From Mytilus galloprovincialis (Eukaryota; Mollusca; Bivalvia; Mytilida; Mytilidae): a stretch of 64,000 nt of DNA. The notes under the pieces are model-generated. The model made no database searches and had not been told where the DNA came from. It saw only the letters and a program-made list of their open reading frames with translations. Shown here piece by piece: positions 46,006 through 59,300 of this stretch (its first letter is position 1; each line of letters starts with the position of its first letter). The position numbers and the translations under genes are program-made. The stretch is taken from assembly GCF_965363235.1 (NCBI RefSeq), contig NC_134847.1:54964439-55028438 (forward strand), in the 5' to 3' direction.

Positions 46006-46611
46006 CATTCCCAAGGCTTTACATGTCTTTCCCTTTGCTTAAATCCTAGTTTGTCTCTGTAGATAGAGACATCAAAGGTCTAATGATGATTTAGACTACT
46101 GTAATAAAGCTCATTTTTGCGAGCAATTTATTTTTACGATCTTCGTGAAAAGAAAAGTAACGCGAATCTGTTAAACTTGCATCTGTCCGTTTTTAACTGC
46201 ATCAAGAGAATTGAAAAGTCGCAAAATCAAATATCCACGAAGTGTACTGGAAACGCCAAAAAAACGCGAAATAAAGTATTTGCTCAACATAAGTTGATTT
46301 ACAGTATCACACAAGTGTGAGGTTCTATTAATCAGCGCAGAGCTTTTATTATTTTCAGACTTATTTTTTTCTAACCTGTTTATAGTCTTTAATGTTTACG
46401 TATTATTTTGTCTAGTTCTATTATAATATTATAGGTTTTGTTTTCTATAGACTTGCATGTTGGTTGTGGCCCTTTGACGTGCTTTTGTTTGTGGTTTTGA
46501 CTGATCTCACGTGTTACTGTATTCGTATTAATTTTAATTCGAGCAACATTTGTAGATAAAACGCGCGTTCGGCGTGTGCATGTTAAGCCTGGTTTCTGCG
46601 ATTAGTTTATT
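46006..46611. other. Repeat remnants, no gene
   Basis: The 67-codon frame at 46117-46320 shows no domain. 46420-46600 contains a repeat end with AAAACGCGCGTTCGGCGT. Confidence 0.35.
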
Positions 46612-46900
46612 TCTGGAATTATGTCTAGATATTAACATAGGTTGTCTATCATTCACTTCAAATTATTGAATTATGTCTATATATTAACAAAGGTTTTCTA
46701 GAGTTAAATTCACTTTATGGAATAATGTTTAGATATTATCATAGATGTGAAGGGCTTGCATCAATTTATTGAACAATGTCAAGATATTATCATAGGTTGT
46801 CCAGAACTTATTTCACTTGATTGAATTATGTTTGATATAACACAGGTTGTCGTGTTTATAGTTAACGTCAATCCGTGGATTTATGCATTGACATTAACAT
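46612..46900 (+). repeat. Degenerate minisatellite, about 55-60-bp unit
   Basis: About five units of GAATTATGTCTAGATATTAA, CATAGGTTGTC and TTCACTT, at 46616, 46672, 46720, 46775 and 46831, clearly diverged. Confidence 0.65.
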
Positions 46901-46943
46901 ACTAGTTGGTTGTCTAGAGTTTACTCTGATGATGTTAATAAAC

Positions 46944-47460
46944 TTGAGAATGGTAATGTAGAATGTGTTAAAGACACAGAAATTAACAACTGTTGTTCAC
47001 CGTATGGCCTACAGAAATAAACAAAGCCCATACCGCATAGTCAGCTATAAAAAGCCCCGAAATGTCAAATATAAAACAATTTAAACGAGAAAACTATTAT
47101 TATTGACATTTTAAGACACAGTGATTTTAAATCATTTTTTTTTTAAATCTTTTAATGTCAATATTATCATGAAATTTTACTAATACAAAGAATGCTGTCG
47201 AAACCATTGTATATGATAAGGCATACATTATTCTTTCGTATTTTAAGCATCTTGACAGGTAAAACAATTGCAACTGCTAAAAAAAATAACAATGAGCTAT
47301 CTATCTCCTTTCTCTCGTTTCAAAGCACCAAAAGTCACCACAGTCCTTTAGTTTTCTGTGTAGTGTTTTGTGATCTTGTAGATCTTTTTGTTGTTTTTTG
47401 CAATGGCATTGCCAGTTTCTCCTAAGATTTATACTTCCCATTTGGTATCTGTTTGCTTCT
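46944..47460. repeat. Fragments of two dispersed repeats
   Basis: 46944-47070 is a minus copy of the repeat at 6370-6890 (CACCGTATGGCC; CATAGTCAGCTATAAAAAGC). 47350-47460 is a plus copy of the 10200-10400 family. Confidence 0.5.
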
Positions 47461-48466
47461 CTTATACCAATTGCTGGTTATGCGAGTAAACACACCATAG
47501 TAGTAAAAACATAATTAGTTTAAAAAATGATTGTACAATCTCTAGTTCATTTGAATAAAATAAGGAGATGTTGTATGCGAAAACTATCCATACAAGTTAA
47601 CCGACATAAATGCAAACAACTACTGATCACATAGGCTATGAAAAAGACAAAAAAAAATTAAATAGACATTACACTTTACGAGAAACTGATACGACCGTCG
47701 ACAATGGACAAGTCCTGAACTGTATTGTTATCCCAAAATACTTTTGAAAACGAATTGTACAAAATCAAAAGTGGAAACATGATATCCTGAATTATGCTGT
47801 AAACAAAATTGAACAATTACGACAGACAAGCAACAACAAAAACCACTTGAATTCAGGTTCTCAGCTTAACGAAAAGCACATACAAATTCGGTGGGGTGGA
47901 AAATGTTAAGAAAACCAACACCACTCAGTGATTTAGTCACTAACCCTAATTAAACATCATTTATTAAAAGGTACGTAAACTTAAAATATGTGCAACGCAT
48001 AAAACAGAACTTGAAGATGATGATACTGAAAGTTAGTTCAAAGACCGATTTGAAGTTATATTGACCATTATTACATTAATCCCGTTCAAAGAAAACTAGG
48101 ACGTAAGGCCAGACACTAAATAAACTTCCTTAATTAAGGGTATCCAAAATATTGAAAAACAATGTTAGATATATTTGCGTATGACATAAGTAATGATAAA
48201 TATTGTAGATTTACCATCTTTAAAATTTCACAAAGTATTGGTTATGCGGGCTTCTCTTAAAAGACTTGCATCAGTCACGTGTTTATGCTACTTTAATAGA
48301 ACAATTAACACCTCTTTTATTGTCCGAGCAGCAGAAGCAGAGTTCTAGTCCTTTTATTTCAAAATGTTATTATTTATGTTTATTTTCATCGGAATTAAGT
48401 TAATGATGGCGTTATGTTTTGTAGCTTATTGAAAGTAGTATTGTCATTTTCTTTTTCTTATCTCAG
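47461..48466. other. Upstream or 5' UTR intron of the TRIM-like gene
   Basis: No other feature was recognised. The interval ends in a polypyrimidine tract and TCTCAG at 48461-48466. Confidence 0.4.
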
Positions 48467-48472
48467 GCATCC

Positions 48473-50191
48473 ATGGCTTCTTCAGACCAATTTTGTACGC
48501 TATGTGAACAGAACCATATAGCAAAGACAGCTGAAATATGGTGTTATGAATGTCAAGATTATTTGTGTCTTGATTGCCGCAGACCTCATAGTGTTTCAAG
48601 GTTGTCAAAACGACATAATACAGTTTCCATTGACGAATACAAAAAACTTCCATCCTATATTCGTTCAATAAAACACATCTGTGAAGAACATGACGAGCAT
48701 TTTGATTCTTTCTGTCCAACACATAACATTACATGCTGCAGAAAGTGTATTCTATTAGATCATAAAAACTGCACAGACATATCGCTACTTGAGGAAACTT
48801 TACAAACTGTGAACCAAACAACAAGATTATCGAAACTCGATCAGAGCGTTGGTGATGTTATGGAATATATACAAAAAGTGAAGAGCAATAGAACCAACTA
48901 CAAACAAATGATTCTAAAACAAGAACAAACAGTAAAGGACGATATCAGCAAAGTTCGTGAAAGGCTTAATAACAGTCTAGATGATATTGAAAGGACAACA
49001 TTGAGAGAACTTTCCCAAGTGGTGCATACTGAAATAAGTAACAATGACAAATCCATCCAGACATTGTTTGGGATAGAAAAAGATGTTACAATTTTATCAA
49101 GAAATATACAACTGATTAAGGAAAATGCTACAAATATGCAGGTACTATTAGGTGTCCAGGAAATAGAATCATCCTTAGTATCTGCAAAAAGATCTCTCGA
49201 AACTTTCCGAAAAGAAGGAAATACAGACAGTAAATCAATCACATTTGATGGAAAAAATGTCGAAATTATTATTAAAGACATGAAATCGTTTGGTACATTA
49301 GCTAGTTCAAAAACCTCAAGTAGTATAGATATCATTGATAGCGAGTCGACACAAGCGCAGATATTTGCAAATACTTCAAATACCTATGACAGCGTTACTC
49401 TTAAATTGAATAGAACTATTGAAATCCAGCAAAGGACTCATTCCAATTTTATATGCGGCTGTACCTTCTTGCCTGAAAATAAAGTGTTGATAGGTGAATT
49501 TAACAATAGCAGTTACTATGATCGGATTATTTCGATTGATGAAAAAGGGTCAAACATAAAAGAACATCATTTAAATGAGAGCAGCTCGAAAAATATTGCG
49601 GTATTCGATATAGAAAAAGCTTCAACAGACGGAAACACAATTGCAATCTCTTCCCGGGATAGTAAAGTTTTCCTTTTTAATTTGGGAAATTCAAACTTAA
49701 AGGAAATACCAATAGATGGCGAGACTAATGGCATTTCATATCACGATGGAACGCTGTATTGTTGTTCAGCCTCTAGAGGAATCAAAAGCGTTAATATTGA
49801 GGATGATACACATATTGTTCTAGATGTTCTTTCCTTTAACTGTAGAACATATTCGTATATAGCGTATCATAACGACTTACTTTATTACACGAACACTGAA
49901 ACAAGCATTGAATGCTGCGATATTAAAGGCAAACGATTATGGTCATTAGAAGACAGAGAAATATTAAAACAACCACGTGGTATCGTCGTTGATAAAAATG
50001 GAAATATATTCGTAGTAGGTGGTCGTTCTGAAAACGTCGTTGTTATATCAGCTGATGGTAAAAAATGCAGAGAAATTCTATCTAAAGATTCTGGACTGAG
50101 CAGTCCTAGAGCTATAGCGTACAACCATGAGTACAATAGATTGCTCATTTGCAACAATCAATTTAAAGCTTTTATATATGATGTTGTATAA
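48473..50191 (+). CDS. RING-less TRIM-like protein with two B-boxes
   Basis: 572 residues in one exon. TTCTTATCTCAG lies six bases before the ATG, so a 5' UTR intron is likely. Residues 8-52 form a B-box 1 (FCTLC, WCYECQDYLCLDC, KRHNT) and 67-104 a B-box 2 (HICEEHDEHFDSFC, CCRKCILLDHKNC). All expected zinc ligands are present. Residues 110-240 are a coiled coil. About 300-572 form beta-propeller-like repeats (EIPIDGETNGISYHDGTLYC, LKQPRGIVVDKNGNIFVVGG, SSPRAIAYN), as in NHL or TRIM2/3-type C-termini. No RING finger is present, so it should not be a ubiquitin ligase by itself. Large families of such genes occur in bivalves and are often linked to innate immunity; that role is an inference here. 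Confidence 0.9.
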   Translation: MASSDQFCTLCEQNHIAKTAEIWCYECQDYLCLDCRRPHSVSRLSKRHNTVSIDEYKKLPSYIRSIKHICEEHDEHFDSFCPTHNITCCRKCILLDHKNCTDISLLEETLQTVNQTTRLSKLDQSVGDVMEYIQKVKSNRTNYKQMILKQEQTVKDDISKVRERLNNSLDDIERTTLRELSQVVHTEISNNDKSIQTLFGIEKDVTILSRNIQLIKENATNMQVLLGVQEIESSLVSAKRSLETFRKEGNTDSKSITFDGKNVEIIIKDMKSFGTLASSKTSSSIDIIDSESTQAQIFANTSNTYDSVTLKLNRTIEIQQRTHSNFICGCTFLPENKVLIGEFNNSSYYDRIISIDEKGSNIKEHHLNESSSKNIAVFDIEKASTDGNTIAISSRDSKVFLFNLGNSNLKEIPIDGETNGISYHDGTLYCCSASRGIKSVNIEDDTHIVLDVLSFNCRTYSYIAYHNDLLYYTNTETSIECCDIKGKRLWSLEDREILKQPRGIVVDKNGNIFVVGGRSENVVVISADGKKCREILSKDSGLSSPRAIAYNHEYNRLLICNNQFKAFIYDVV

Positions 50192-50319
50192 TTTCAACTC
50201 TAACATGAAAATGAAAGAAATGCATATGAATGAATAAGGATTGTTGAAAGAAAGCATTCATTTTAAACGAAAGCATTGTCCATAGTTGTCTATAAAAGCG
50301 AAAAAGAACCATATACTTT

Positions 50320-50325
50320 AATAAA
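50320..50325 (+). terminator. Polyadenylation signal of the TRIM-like gene
   Basis: AATAAA about 130 bases after the stop codon. Confidence 0.6.
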
Positions 50326-50659
50326 GTAAAATTAAGTTTAATGCATTTGTTTTGACTATGTGAAATGGTTCAAATTGGCTTAACCTGGACTTTTTAACTT
50401 TTTGTAGACGATTTGTATGCAATTTTGAGTCTGGTATCTGTCATACCTTCATTCACCTGCCAAATCTGAATACAACTGTAACTGTACAATAGTAATGTGT
50501 TGTATTTACCCGGTATGTGAGATACGTTAATTTAGCAAGTTCAGTATACATAATGCTGCTTGTTTTGATATTAATTGCATTTCTTAAGTCCGATAATTTA
50601 ATTAAGTTACGCATGATGTATTTAGAGTATTATAACTTGTCTTGACGTCTAAAAAGTAA

Positions 50660-50960
50660 AATCACAAAAATACTGAACTTGTCCGAGGAATATTCAAAAC
50701 GGAAATTCCCCAATCAAATGGCAAAATCAAATGATAAAACTCATCAAACGAAAAGATAACAACTGGCATATTCCTGACTTGGTACAGACATATTTTAATG
50801 TAGAGAATGGTGGATTGAATTGGATTTTATAGCACTAAACCTCTAACTTGCATGACAGTCGCATCAAATTAAAGAAACAAAAAGATATTTGGACAGCCGA
50901 TATGTTAAATTTAGTCCTGGTATCTATGATGAGTTTATTTAATTTATGTGTCGCACATAT
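50660..50960 (-). repeat. Minus copy of the 4.2-kb repeat family
   Basis: It contains CATATTCCTGACTTGGTACA and a GGTGGATTGAA...TTTTATAGC segment in the same order as 9330-9400. Confidence 0.55.
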
Positions 50961-51164
50961 CACACTTGCTTCGATTAATTTTTAATTATGTTTTCTCCTC
51001 TGATAATTAAACAACAGGAGATAAACCAATTCGAACTGTTTAACATTTTAAATGACAAAATTATATATTTGAGACCTCTCCCAGTGTGTACTTTAAAATG
51101 AAACGAAGAACCTAATAATTATTTGTTTTATAGGAAAACATTATCTTCCTTGCAATATTTCATA

Positions 51165-52240
51165 TTTAGCTCACCGGGCCAATGTTGGCTTAGGCCATCA
51201 CTTGGCGTCCATCGTTGTCTGTCGTCTGTCGTAGTAAACTATTTAAAAAATCCCAAATTACAGGCTCCTGAATTGGGACTGGGACAGGCACATACATAGA
51301 TAATGTGGCGGGGTTAATATAAAAAGACGATGTGATATGATTGCCAATGAGACAACTATCCACAAAAGACCAAAATGACACAGACATTAACAACTATAAG
51401 TCACCGTACGGCCTTCAACAATGAGCAAAGTCCATACCACATAGTCAGCTAAACATGTTAGTGGGATCCGAACCCTCCCTTTACCTGGGACAGTGGTACA
51501 ACAGTACAACCAACATAAGAACGAAATCTAAAACTATAACAAATCTGATATGAGGTTAAATTGTTCAATTGGTCAAGATCTATCAGCCCTAAATCGAACA
51601 ACCCATTGGTTGCTGCCACTAAATTGTTAGTTTTAGGTAAATTTTGCAGTTTTTTGTTATTATCTTGAATATTATTATATATAGATATAAACTGTAAACA
51701 ATAATAATGTACAAAAAATGATATGTCAAAAATTGTCAATTGACCCCTTAAGGAGTTATTGCCCTTTTAAAAGAATTTTACAAAATTTGTTCATTAATTT
51801 TGCTAACATTTAAAAATCTTCTCCCCTGAAACTACTAGGCCAAATACCCCGAAACTATAACTAAATGTTCCTTAAAGTATCTAGTCCAAATTGTATCTGA
51901 AGTTTTAATCCGTCAACAAACATGGCCACCATGGCTAAAAATTGAACAAAGGGGTCAAATGTAGTTTTTGGCTTATATCTCACAAACTAAAGCTTTTAGT
52001 GCAAATATTACATGGGTTAAAGTGTTCAAAAGGTTCTATCAACCCTGAAATTTTCAGACGAATCGAACAACCCATTGTAGGGTTGCTGCCACTGAATTTG
52101 TAGTTTTCACTAAATTTTACAGTTATTGCCCTTCAAAGATAATTTTACCCAATTTGTACATCATTCAAGTTTGCTAACATTTAAAAATCTTCTCCTCTGA
52201 AATACAGGTGAGCGATTCAGGCTCTTGAGAGCCTCTTGTA
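51165..52240 (+). mobile_element. Non-autonomous dispersed element with a 3' hairpin
   Basis: It begins AGCTCACCGGGCCAATGTTG and ends GTGAGCGATTCAGGCTCTTG then AGAGCCTC; the end can fold as AGGCTCT/AGAGCCT. 51310-51450 is another repeat (minus) nested inside. The two halves repeat each other: CATTTAAAAATCTTCTCC occurs at 51808 and 52180, and ACAACCCATTG...GGTTGCTGCCACT at 51598 and 52066. The same terminal hairpin occurs inverted at 58320-58350. The hairpin end recalls Helitron-like elements but canonical ends were not verified. Confidence 0.55.
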
Positions 52241-52289
52241 TAATCCATTTTTACCATTGAACGTAAAAATATTAAAGTAGCTAACAAAC

Positions 52290-52312
52290 AACAACAACAA
52301 CAACAACAAATG
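52290..52312 (+). repeat. (CAA)n microsatellite
   Basis: About seven ACA/CAA triplets in a row. Confidence 0.8.
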
Positions 52313-54440
52313 TTTTAACATAATTTAATAAGAATATAACTTTCTAATGTATAATCACAAGATTAAAGTCCAAAAAGTGTAAATAAATCAGCTGAATCCA
52401 TAATATTGTTGACTGCTATTCATTTTAACTATAGATGCGATGAATTATCGCTGAAAGTGTAATCATTTCTGACGTGGAATTTTTGGAGGTGCGATTAATT
52501 TTCATTATAATTTTATATGACAAATCGACTTGCAACAACTGCAAATAATCTTATATATAAAAAGTGACTTTAATACTGATGATATTTACCATGCAAGCTG
52601 GTAATAGGTTCTTTCTTGAATATACACGGGTATAACCAACTTCAATGGTTGATTTTGGACATTGTGTACTGTTTATAGATATTTTTTGTACTTTGTTTTA
52701 TATTTTGTTCGTCATAGTTCTGTACCGTTCGTAAGTAAAACACCGAGAAAATTATCATACTTAGCGATTTATGAGAAATTATATATCAAGGTCACTCGAT
52801 TGCTGCTCGAACTTTCTTTACTGTATGAGATGTTTATAAAATGGCATTACAAAAATTAACACATTTAATGAACTGCCATTTTTGTTAAATCATAACGAAC
52901 AGAGAGAAATACATTTGACGATTATACGATATATTTGCGTAACAAATGATAAAATCATGCACAAAGGACTTAGTTTATGATTTTTTATAGTTGATTTGAT
53001 GTATGCTTTATACATATTTCGGTATATTTTTAACTTTGTGATTTCGTGTATGTACGAACTTGTGTATTTTTGTTTTAACATGTAAAACGCTTAGAGTAAT
53101 TGTATTTTTATATAATGCGCTATAAAAATGCCTTGCAATAATAATATATACATGCATGGGTTCAAGAATTGGATAAACATTATTTTTTACCAGTCACTCG
53201 TTTTATATGACTATAAAGCGTGGCTGGTATTTTAGATTGGTTTCATATGGCTATAAAGAGTGACTGGCACTTATAATACCGTATTTTCTCCATTAACTAT
53301 CTCTTATAAATAATATGTAGTTATAACGATATGAAAATAATTAAAACGAAACACTATTGAAATCATTTATTAAAACATTACAAACATGCGATATGAATAC
53401 TCACACCCTTCTTGACGGGTTTTTGAAGTTTCTTTTTATTAAGAACAATTCATGAATTTAATAATTTATGTATATATACGCTTAAATTTGAATTGACAAA
53501 TGAGTGATCGAAAAAAAAACCAATAATACAAGAAGTTAACCACAGAAGTTTCAACAATTAAAGTGACACAATTGTTGTTGTTGTTATTCAAACACGCATA
53601 CTCTGTTGTTATGACTCATAAGAAATTTAAGAAAGATTTTTAACATGACCAGTGTATATCATCGTTTAGTGATGTGAGTTTTAATTTTACTTAAAATATA
53701 CATCTAGCCTTGATGTTTCATCTAAAAAATTCAGAATTGAAGCGATATTACGTACAAAATACATCTCAAGGTAAAAAGGTGTACCCTACTTCTCCTTTTC
53801 GATACAATTATTGCCTCTTTTTAATATTTTCCCCCAAAATTTATGCTTTAAAATGGTAAATCCTTTTTTTGTGGATTTTATTTAGGGGAATTTATGGTTA
53901 TGCATATAAAAATACAAATAGTTTTGAACCTATCATAGTCTACTGTTGTGTGAAAATTTGTCTTTTAATTTGAAAATTTACAATCACCAAGAAGCTCCAT
54001 ACTTTCGTTTGAGTTGAAACACGTATATTAGGTGCAAAATATTCTGAATTATACTACAAATACAAATATGTCATTGCTTTTTATTTGGTCTTATAAAGAG
54101 AAGCATTTGTTTTTTATAGTTGCAACTGGATATCCGCCTGATGAGGTAATTTATATAGCACAATTTAAATGTAATATTGCCTAAAACGTGGAGTCCAAAT
54201 GAATAAAACATGCAAACATTTTTGAATAATTGAAGTTAGCATTTTTGTGTATATTTTTGTAATTTTATGAATGATTTGTAAATTTATTGTCATCATACCA
54301 TTCCAATGCATGTACAAATATTGTATTATATATGAAGGTGCATCTTAACCGGCACTCTTTATCATTCTGATCATTACGGATATAGAGGAATAAAAGATTG
54401 TGTTGACATTGTGTTCTTGCTTTATTATATTTGTTTCATT
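52313..54440. other. A+T-rich interval, little content
   Basis: 53180-53275 has two copies of a CACTCGTTTTATATGACTAT / GGTTTCATATGGCTATAAAG module containing GTGGCTGGTA or GTGACTGGCA. No gene was recognised. Confidence 0.35.
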
Positions 54441-55160
54441 TTTCTCGAACCTGCGACTTTCGTTGCAGAAAGATCGACATAGAGATAGTGATCTGACGGC
54501 GTTGGCGGCGGCAGGGTTAGCCAAAACGACTTCTTAAAAGCTTCAGATTTTAGAAGGTGGAAGACCTGTATGCTTCATACCTTTTATATAGATACCTTAG
54601 GTTAAGAAGTTCCCATCTTTTACATGTCCATTGTCCCTGGCATCATTTTCATGGTTTAGTGACTACTTGGAAAAAAAACCGTTAAGTTTTTGAGATTTGA
54701 TTTTTTTCTAATACTATCAGCAATAGGTCAACTATATTTGGTGTATGAAAATATTTTATGATGTGCTTGTCAGTCTGGCAGGTTTTATTTGACTCTAAGC
54801 AATAGGTTAACTATATTTGATGAATGGAAGGATTGTAAGCTGTTTATGTGTTCCTGACATGGTTCATCTGACGTTGACCTCATTTTCATGATTCATTGGT
54901 CAATGTTTAGTTTTCTTGGTTAAGTCTATTTCCTAGAAACTATAAGTGATATGTCAACTATATTTAGTGTAATGAATGATTGTAAAGTGTACGTGTATTT
55001 CTCGTTTTGGTTTATATGACATTGACTTCATTTTCTTGGATCATGTTAAATTTATGGAATATTTGTAGTAAAGCTCTCATGTTGGACTATCAACATAGCA
55101 TCAATGGTGAGACATTTCAGCGTGTGCACATTTCAGCGTGTGCACTCTTGTTTCATATTT
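54440..55160 (+). repeat. Dispersed mussel repeat with internal subrepeats
   Basis: Subunits of roughly 130-160 bases recur, each with TTCATGGTT or TTCATGATTCA, TAGGTCAACTATATTTG and GGAAGGATTGTAAG-type words. It ends in a CAACATAGCATCAATGGTGA and GAGACATTTCAGCGTGTGCA segment. Confidence 0.55.
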
Positions 55161-56331
55161 ATATTATTATTATATTACTTATACATTTGTGTCAATTTAC
55201 TCAGGAAATGTACAGATAATATATACCATTTAAGAATATAGAGTATTGTTAATATTTTTTTTATTATATAACAAAAAACAAATGTATATAAGGATTATTA
55301 ATAAACTGAACACAATTGATTATGTGATAATGCCGTTAGAAAATTGAATAATACCATCAGATTATATACCAGTATTAGTTGTATAAACATAAAACATGTA
55401 ACTTAGAAGACAAACATAATTGTCAAAAGAAAACAATTATGTTTGCATTTTTAAAATATATATACACAAAGTTGTCAATTCGTTTATAAAATACATACAT
55501 CGATTGTCCTAAAATGATTTAAACTCAAACTGATACTAGTAAATTTTAATGACCGTAAGTCGCATAAAAATGGAAATGCATCTGTTCGGCTATATTAAAC
55601 GATAAGATTCAAGATAAAAATGGTCAACACAGAACAGAAAAAACATAATTTTCAGATTGGAGTGAATCTTTCATATTCAGACTAAAGCTAACAAATACAA
55701 ATATAATACTATGTTATGCAGTTCGTATCTGCGGCTAGAATTGAAGACAATACATCTGTCTGATCTTATTTTGATTTTCCAATAATTGCATAAAAAAGAC
55801 AAAACACGACGTGTCATTTACTTTCAAGGCAAGGGGAATACTCCAGATGTTAGGTTTTATTTTTTATTTCCGCAGCTAGTAAGTAACATCATAAGGTTAT
55901 GTCAGTGCAAACATCAAATACCAAACGTTAAGAAAAACAGTTTTGTGATTCCTCAGTTAACTAAGGTAATTGAGAAAATTATATTTGCAAACATTTTTTA
56001 TCACTGCATTAACTTTTATGAACCATTAGTTTTAAATATAATATAAGTTATTTGTACACAACAGATTGGATCCAACTAATGCCATGTTTTAAAGTTGTCT
56101 TGTATTTTGGAAATATTTTGGAAATAAAAGTAACTATCTAAACTGGAAAATGAATTGATCAATAAGTACAATATGTATTTTTGTAATGATAAGATATAAA
56201 AATAGATTATAAAATATCAGTTACTAGTATATGCATATATGTTCATACTCATTAAAAATTGTATTTATGATATATTGATACGAACATATATAAAAATTCA
56301 TTCAGTTAATAACTTCTCGCCACTGTTTAAC
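55161..56331. other. 3' flank of the receptor gene, no other feature
   Basis: A+T-rich. The 86-codon plus frame at 55786-56046 shows no domain. Confidence 0.35.
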
Positions 56332-59300
56332 TTAATAGTCAGCTGACCACCTTATTTTGTTCCCTCTTTGATCCTGATACTCGTCTGGTTTCCTTTGTCG
56401 TTCATTTCCGAACGTGGAAGACGGATTTTCCACAGCTGGTCGCCTGTTCTGTTGATTGGACATAACGGGATTATCAAAATAATACACACTGATGTTTTCA
56501 GGGCGGCTGTTGTATTGGCTTCTTCGTTTGTCCTTTTTTTGAGATTTCTCTCTGTTTTGGTTGTGGCTCCCTGATGCAACGGTGTGAGATCGTCTTAGGA
56601 CAACATCTTTGTTGTCATTAGATTGCTGTGGGTAAGAAAGAAAGGATATTTTTTTTAATAAGATTTGCTTTTATCAAAATGAATACTAATAAATTGGTAT
56701 TTTAATACATGCTGCCAATTCTTTAGTTTCTATGTTGTTTTGTGTACTGTTGGTTGTCCATTTGCCTTTTGCGTTTTAAGCCATGGCGTTGTCACTTCAT
56801 TTTTGATTTGTGAGTTTGTGGTACTATCTTTCGCCTCTCTTTAAGAGGCAATGATTAAATCACATGACTTTTAAATGGCGTGAAATTATCAGATGTATGT
56901 CTCCAATTTACATCCAGAATTTGTAATTGAATCAACTTGCCATTTCATTTTAATATTTGATAAATTCATACTTATCTTTAAAACAATCTACCTTTTCGTT
57001 ATTTTCGTATGATTTCGATATGTTCTGAACACTGGTTGGTTTTCCATTATCAGCTTTGACAGGTCCGTATACATCTGTTGTAGATTTTGAATCATTTTCT
57101 GGTGTAATGCCCTTATCCCCTTTTAGGCTATTTTGATTGGTATTTCTACTATTCTCAAAACTTGTGACCAGACTATCATTAAGTTTTTTTGCTTTCAAAA
57201 TGCTAGTTGAATCTGTAAAAATAGTAACCGAATGCTATTTTAAAAATGCTAACACTTATACATGTTATATGTCTTTACAAATATACGTTTAATTGCATAA
57301 TTTGGATAGATTTAAGCCAAGACGTATGTTTTCATCTCCTACGTTTAACCAATAAACAAAGGCAGCGGCCATTGCAGAAACACTTTTGTCCGATAGTTTT
57401 ATACAATTGTTAGAGAGTTAACCACTGAATACGTGTGTCACATATGTGGAAGGATAATTTGTATCTATCGTTACGCCTTGTTTTTGCTAACGTTATCTTG
57501 GTTGATTTTTGTAGAGGTTCGTGTTGCTCAGATGTTTAATTCATAAGAATATGTTGTTTTTGTCATATTTTTCTTAAATTTATTGCGCCTATTTGTAAGG
57601 AGTAGTTTATTTTTTTTCACTTAACCTTGAGCCTACCTTATAAACGATCTTACAGTGTTAAAAATTAAATCCGATAGTGTATTATATATTCAATTATTTT
57701 ATAATGTCATGTACTCAGATTTGACATACTTTTGATATGAAATATTTCAATGTATTTTCCGGTCATTTAATTTTTTTTTGTCAATTTTTTCATTATCTTT
57801 TTCTTTAGAGCACGAAGTTTGCTGTTCTTTCGACGTTTGATTTTTGAATGCCCATTAATATATATCTTTATTTTTCAAATAGTTTTTAAAAGACAAAATA
57901 GAACATTGCTTTCTTTCCACAACCCTTACCAGACGACTCCCTTTTCGAATCACTGGTTGACGTAGCAAAACTTTCCCTGGTAGTTTTCTGAAGACAAAAA
58001 GAACAGTATTCGATCATTACATACATCCATTCAAAAACATTTCTGTTATCTATAGTGAAACTGATTGGTATATTTATTCAATATATTAATTATTGTAAAA
58101 CATCTTATTTCTATCACAGGGAAACCATCTAAGTAGAAAAAGTAGAACTCAACGAATTTTCACTGAGTTTGGTTATTCAAGGTTATCATTTTGATCTGAG
58201 TGTCACTGATGAGTCTAATATAGACGAAACGCTTGCTGGTGTATTAAATTATACAACTGGAAATACTTGCAGCTAATTGTATATTATTAGTTTGTCTGTT
58301 GTAAAGTTTGAAAACAAGACGCTCTCAAGAGCCTGAATCGCTCACCTGGTAAACAATGCCTTATTGAACATATTGAACCATGCCAGGCAAACATGTACAG
58401 CTAACAATTCTTCAATATTACAAATATATATGACTTACTGTTTATAAATAAAGAAAATGTGACCAAAACACAAACACTTAAAACTTACCGCTGTTAAAAA
58501 GTCATTATTCGATTGAAAGAATACAAATACGGGTTACAAACTAATACCGACGGAATCTACTAACTTTTGAGTTTTATTTTGAGTAAATTGTAGATATATA
58601 CTTACTTGTGAGCTTTGTTTTGAGTAAATTGATGATTTATCAGCTCCCTTTACTCGCATCGTTTGTATTCCTTCTCGAATCTGTTGGTTTAAAACTGTAT
58701 GGAATAGGAAAATGAAAAATCCCTGAAATCATACGATAAAAATATCTTAGAAAAACATATATTCAAATCCCAGAGTAATTATTACTAATTTCTTTGCAAA
58801 TCTAATACGTCCTTGACCTCCATTTTTTAAAGTTTGACCGTTCCTGATGAAAGAAAATCCACAAAAGAATTTCAAAAGCTTATACAAATTTATAATTGTT
58901 ATTTTCATTTTTCATTTACAAGACATAACTAATCACTGAAGTGAACATGCTATTGAAAAAGAATCACCGAAAAAGACAGAAAAATGGAGGACGTGTGCTC
59001 CTGATTCACGCATTTCAATTCACTCGACGACTCTCGTTGATGGTCATTATGAAACGACAATATGTGATTCTTAATTCGTTTCTTTGTGCTTGATTCAAAC
59101 GTTCAGCTATTTAAATTTTGGCGGTATCTGGTGTGTCGTATAAAGACGTAAGGCAAAATTGTAGTACAAAATTATACGCATTTATTTTCTTATGAGTTTT
59201 AAAGATATTCTGATATCCTTTTTGATTTGTTATATATCCAACTGCAGACCTAATAATTTTACCTGTAAAGAGTTAACAACTGCAAACAAATACTGGAACA

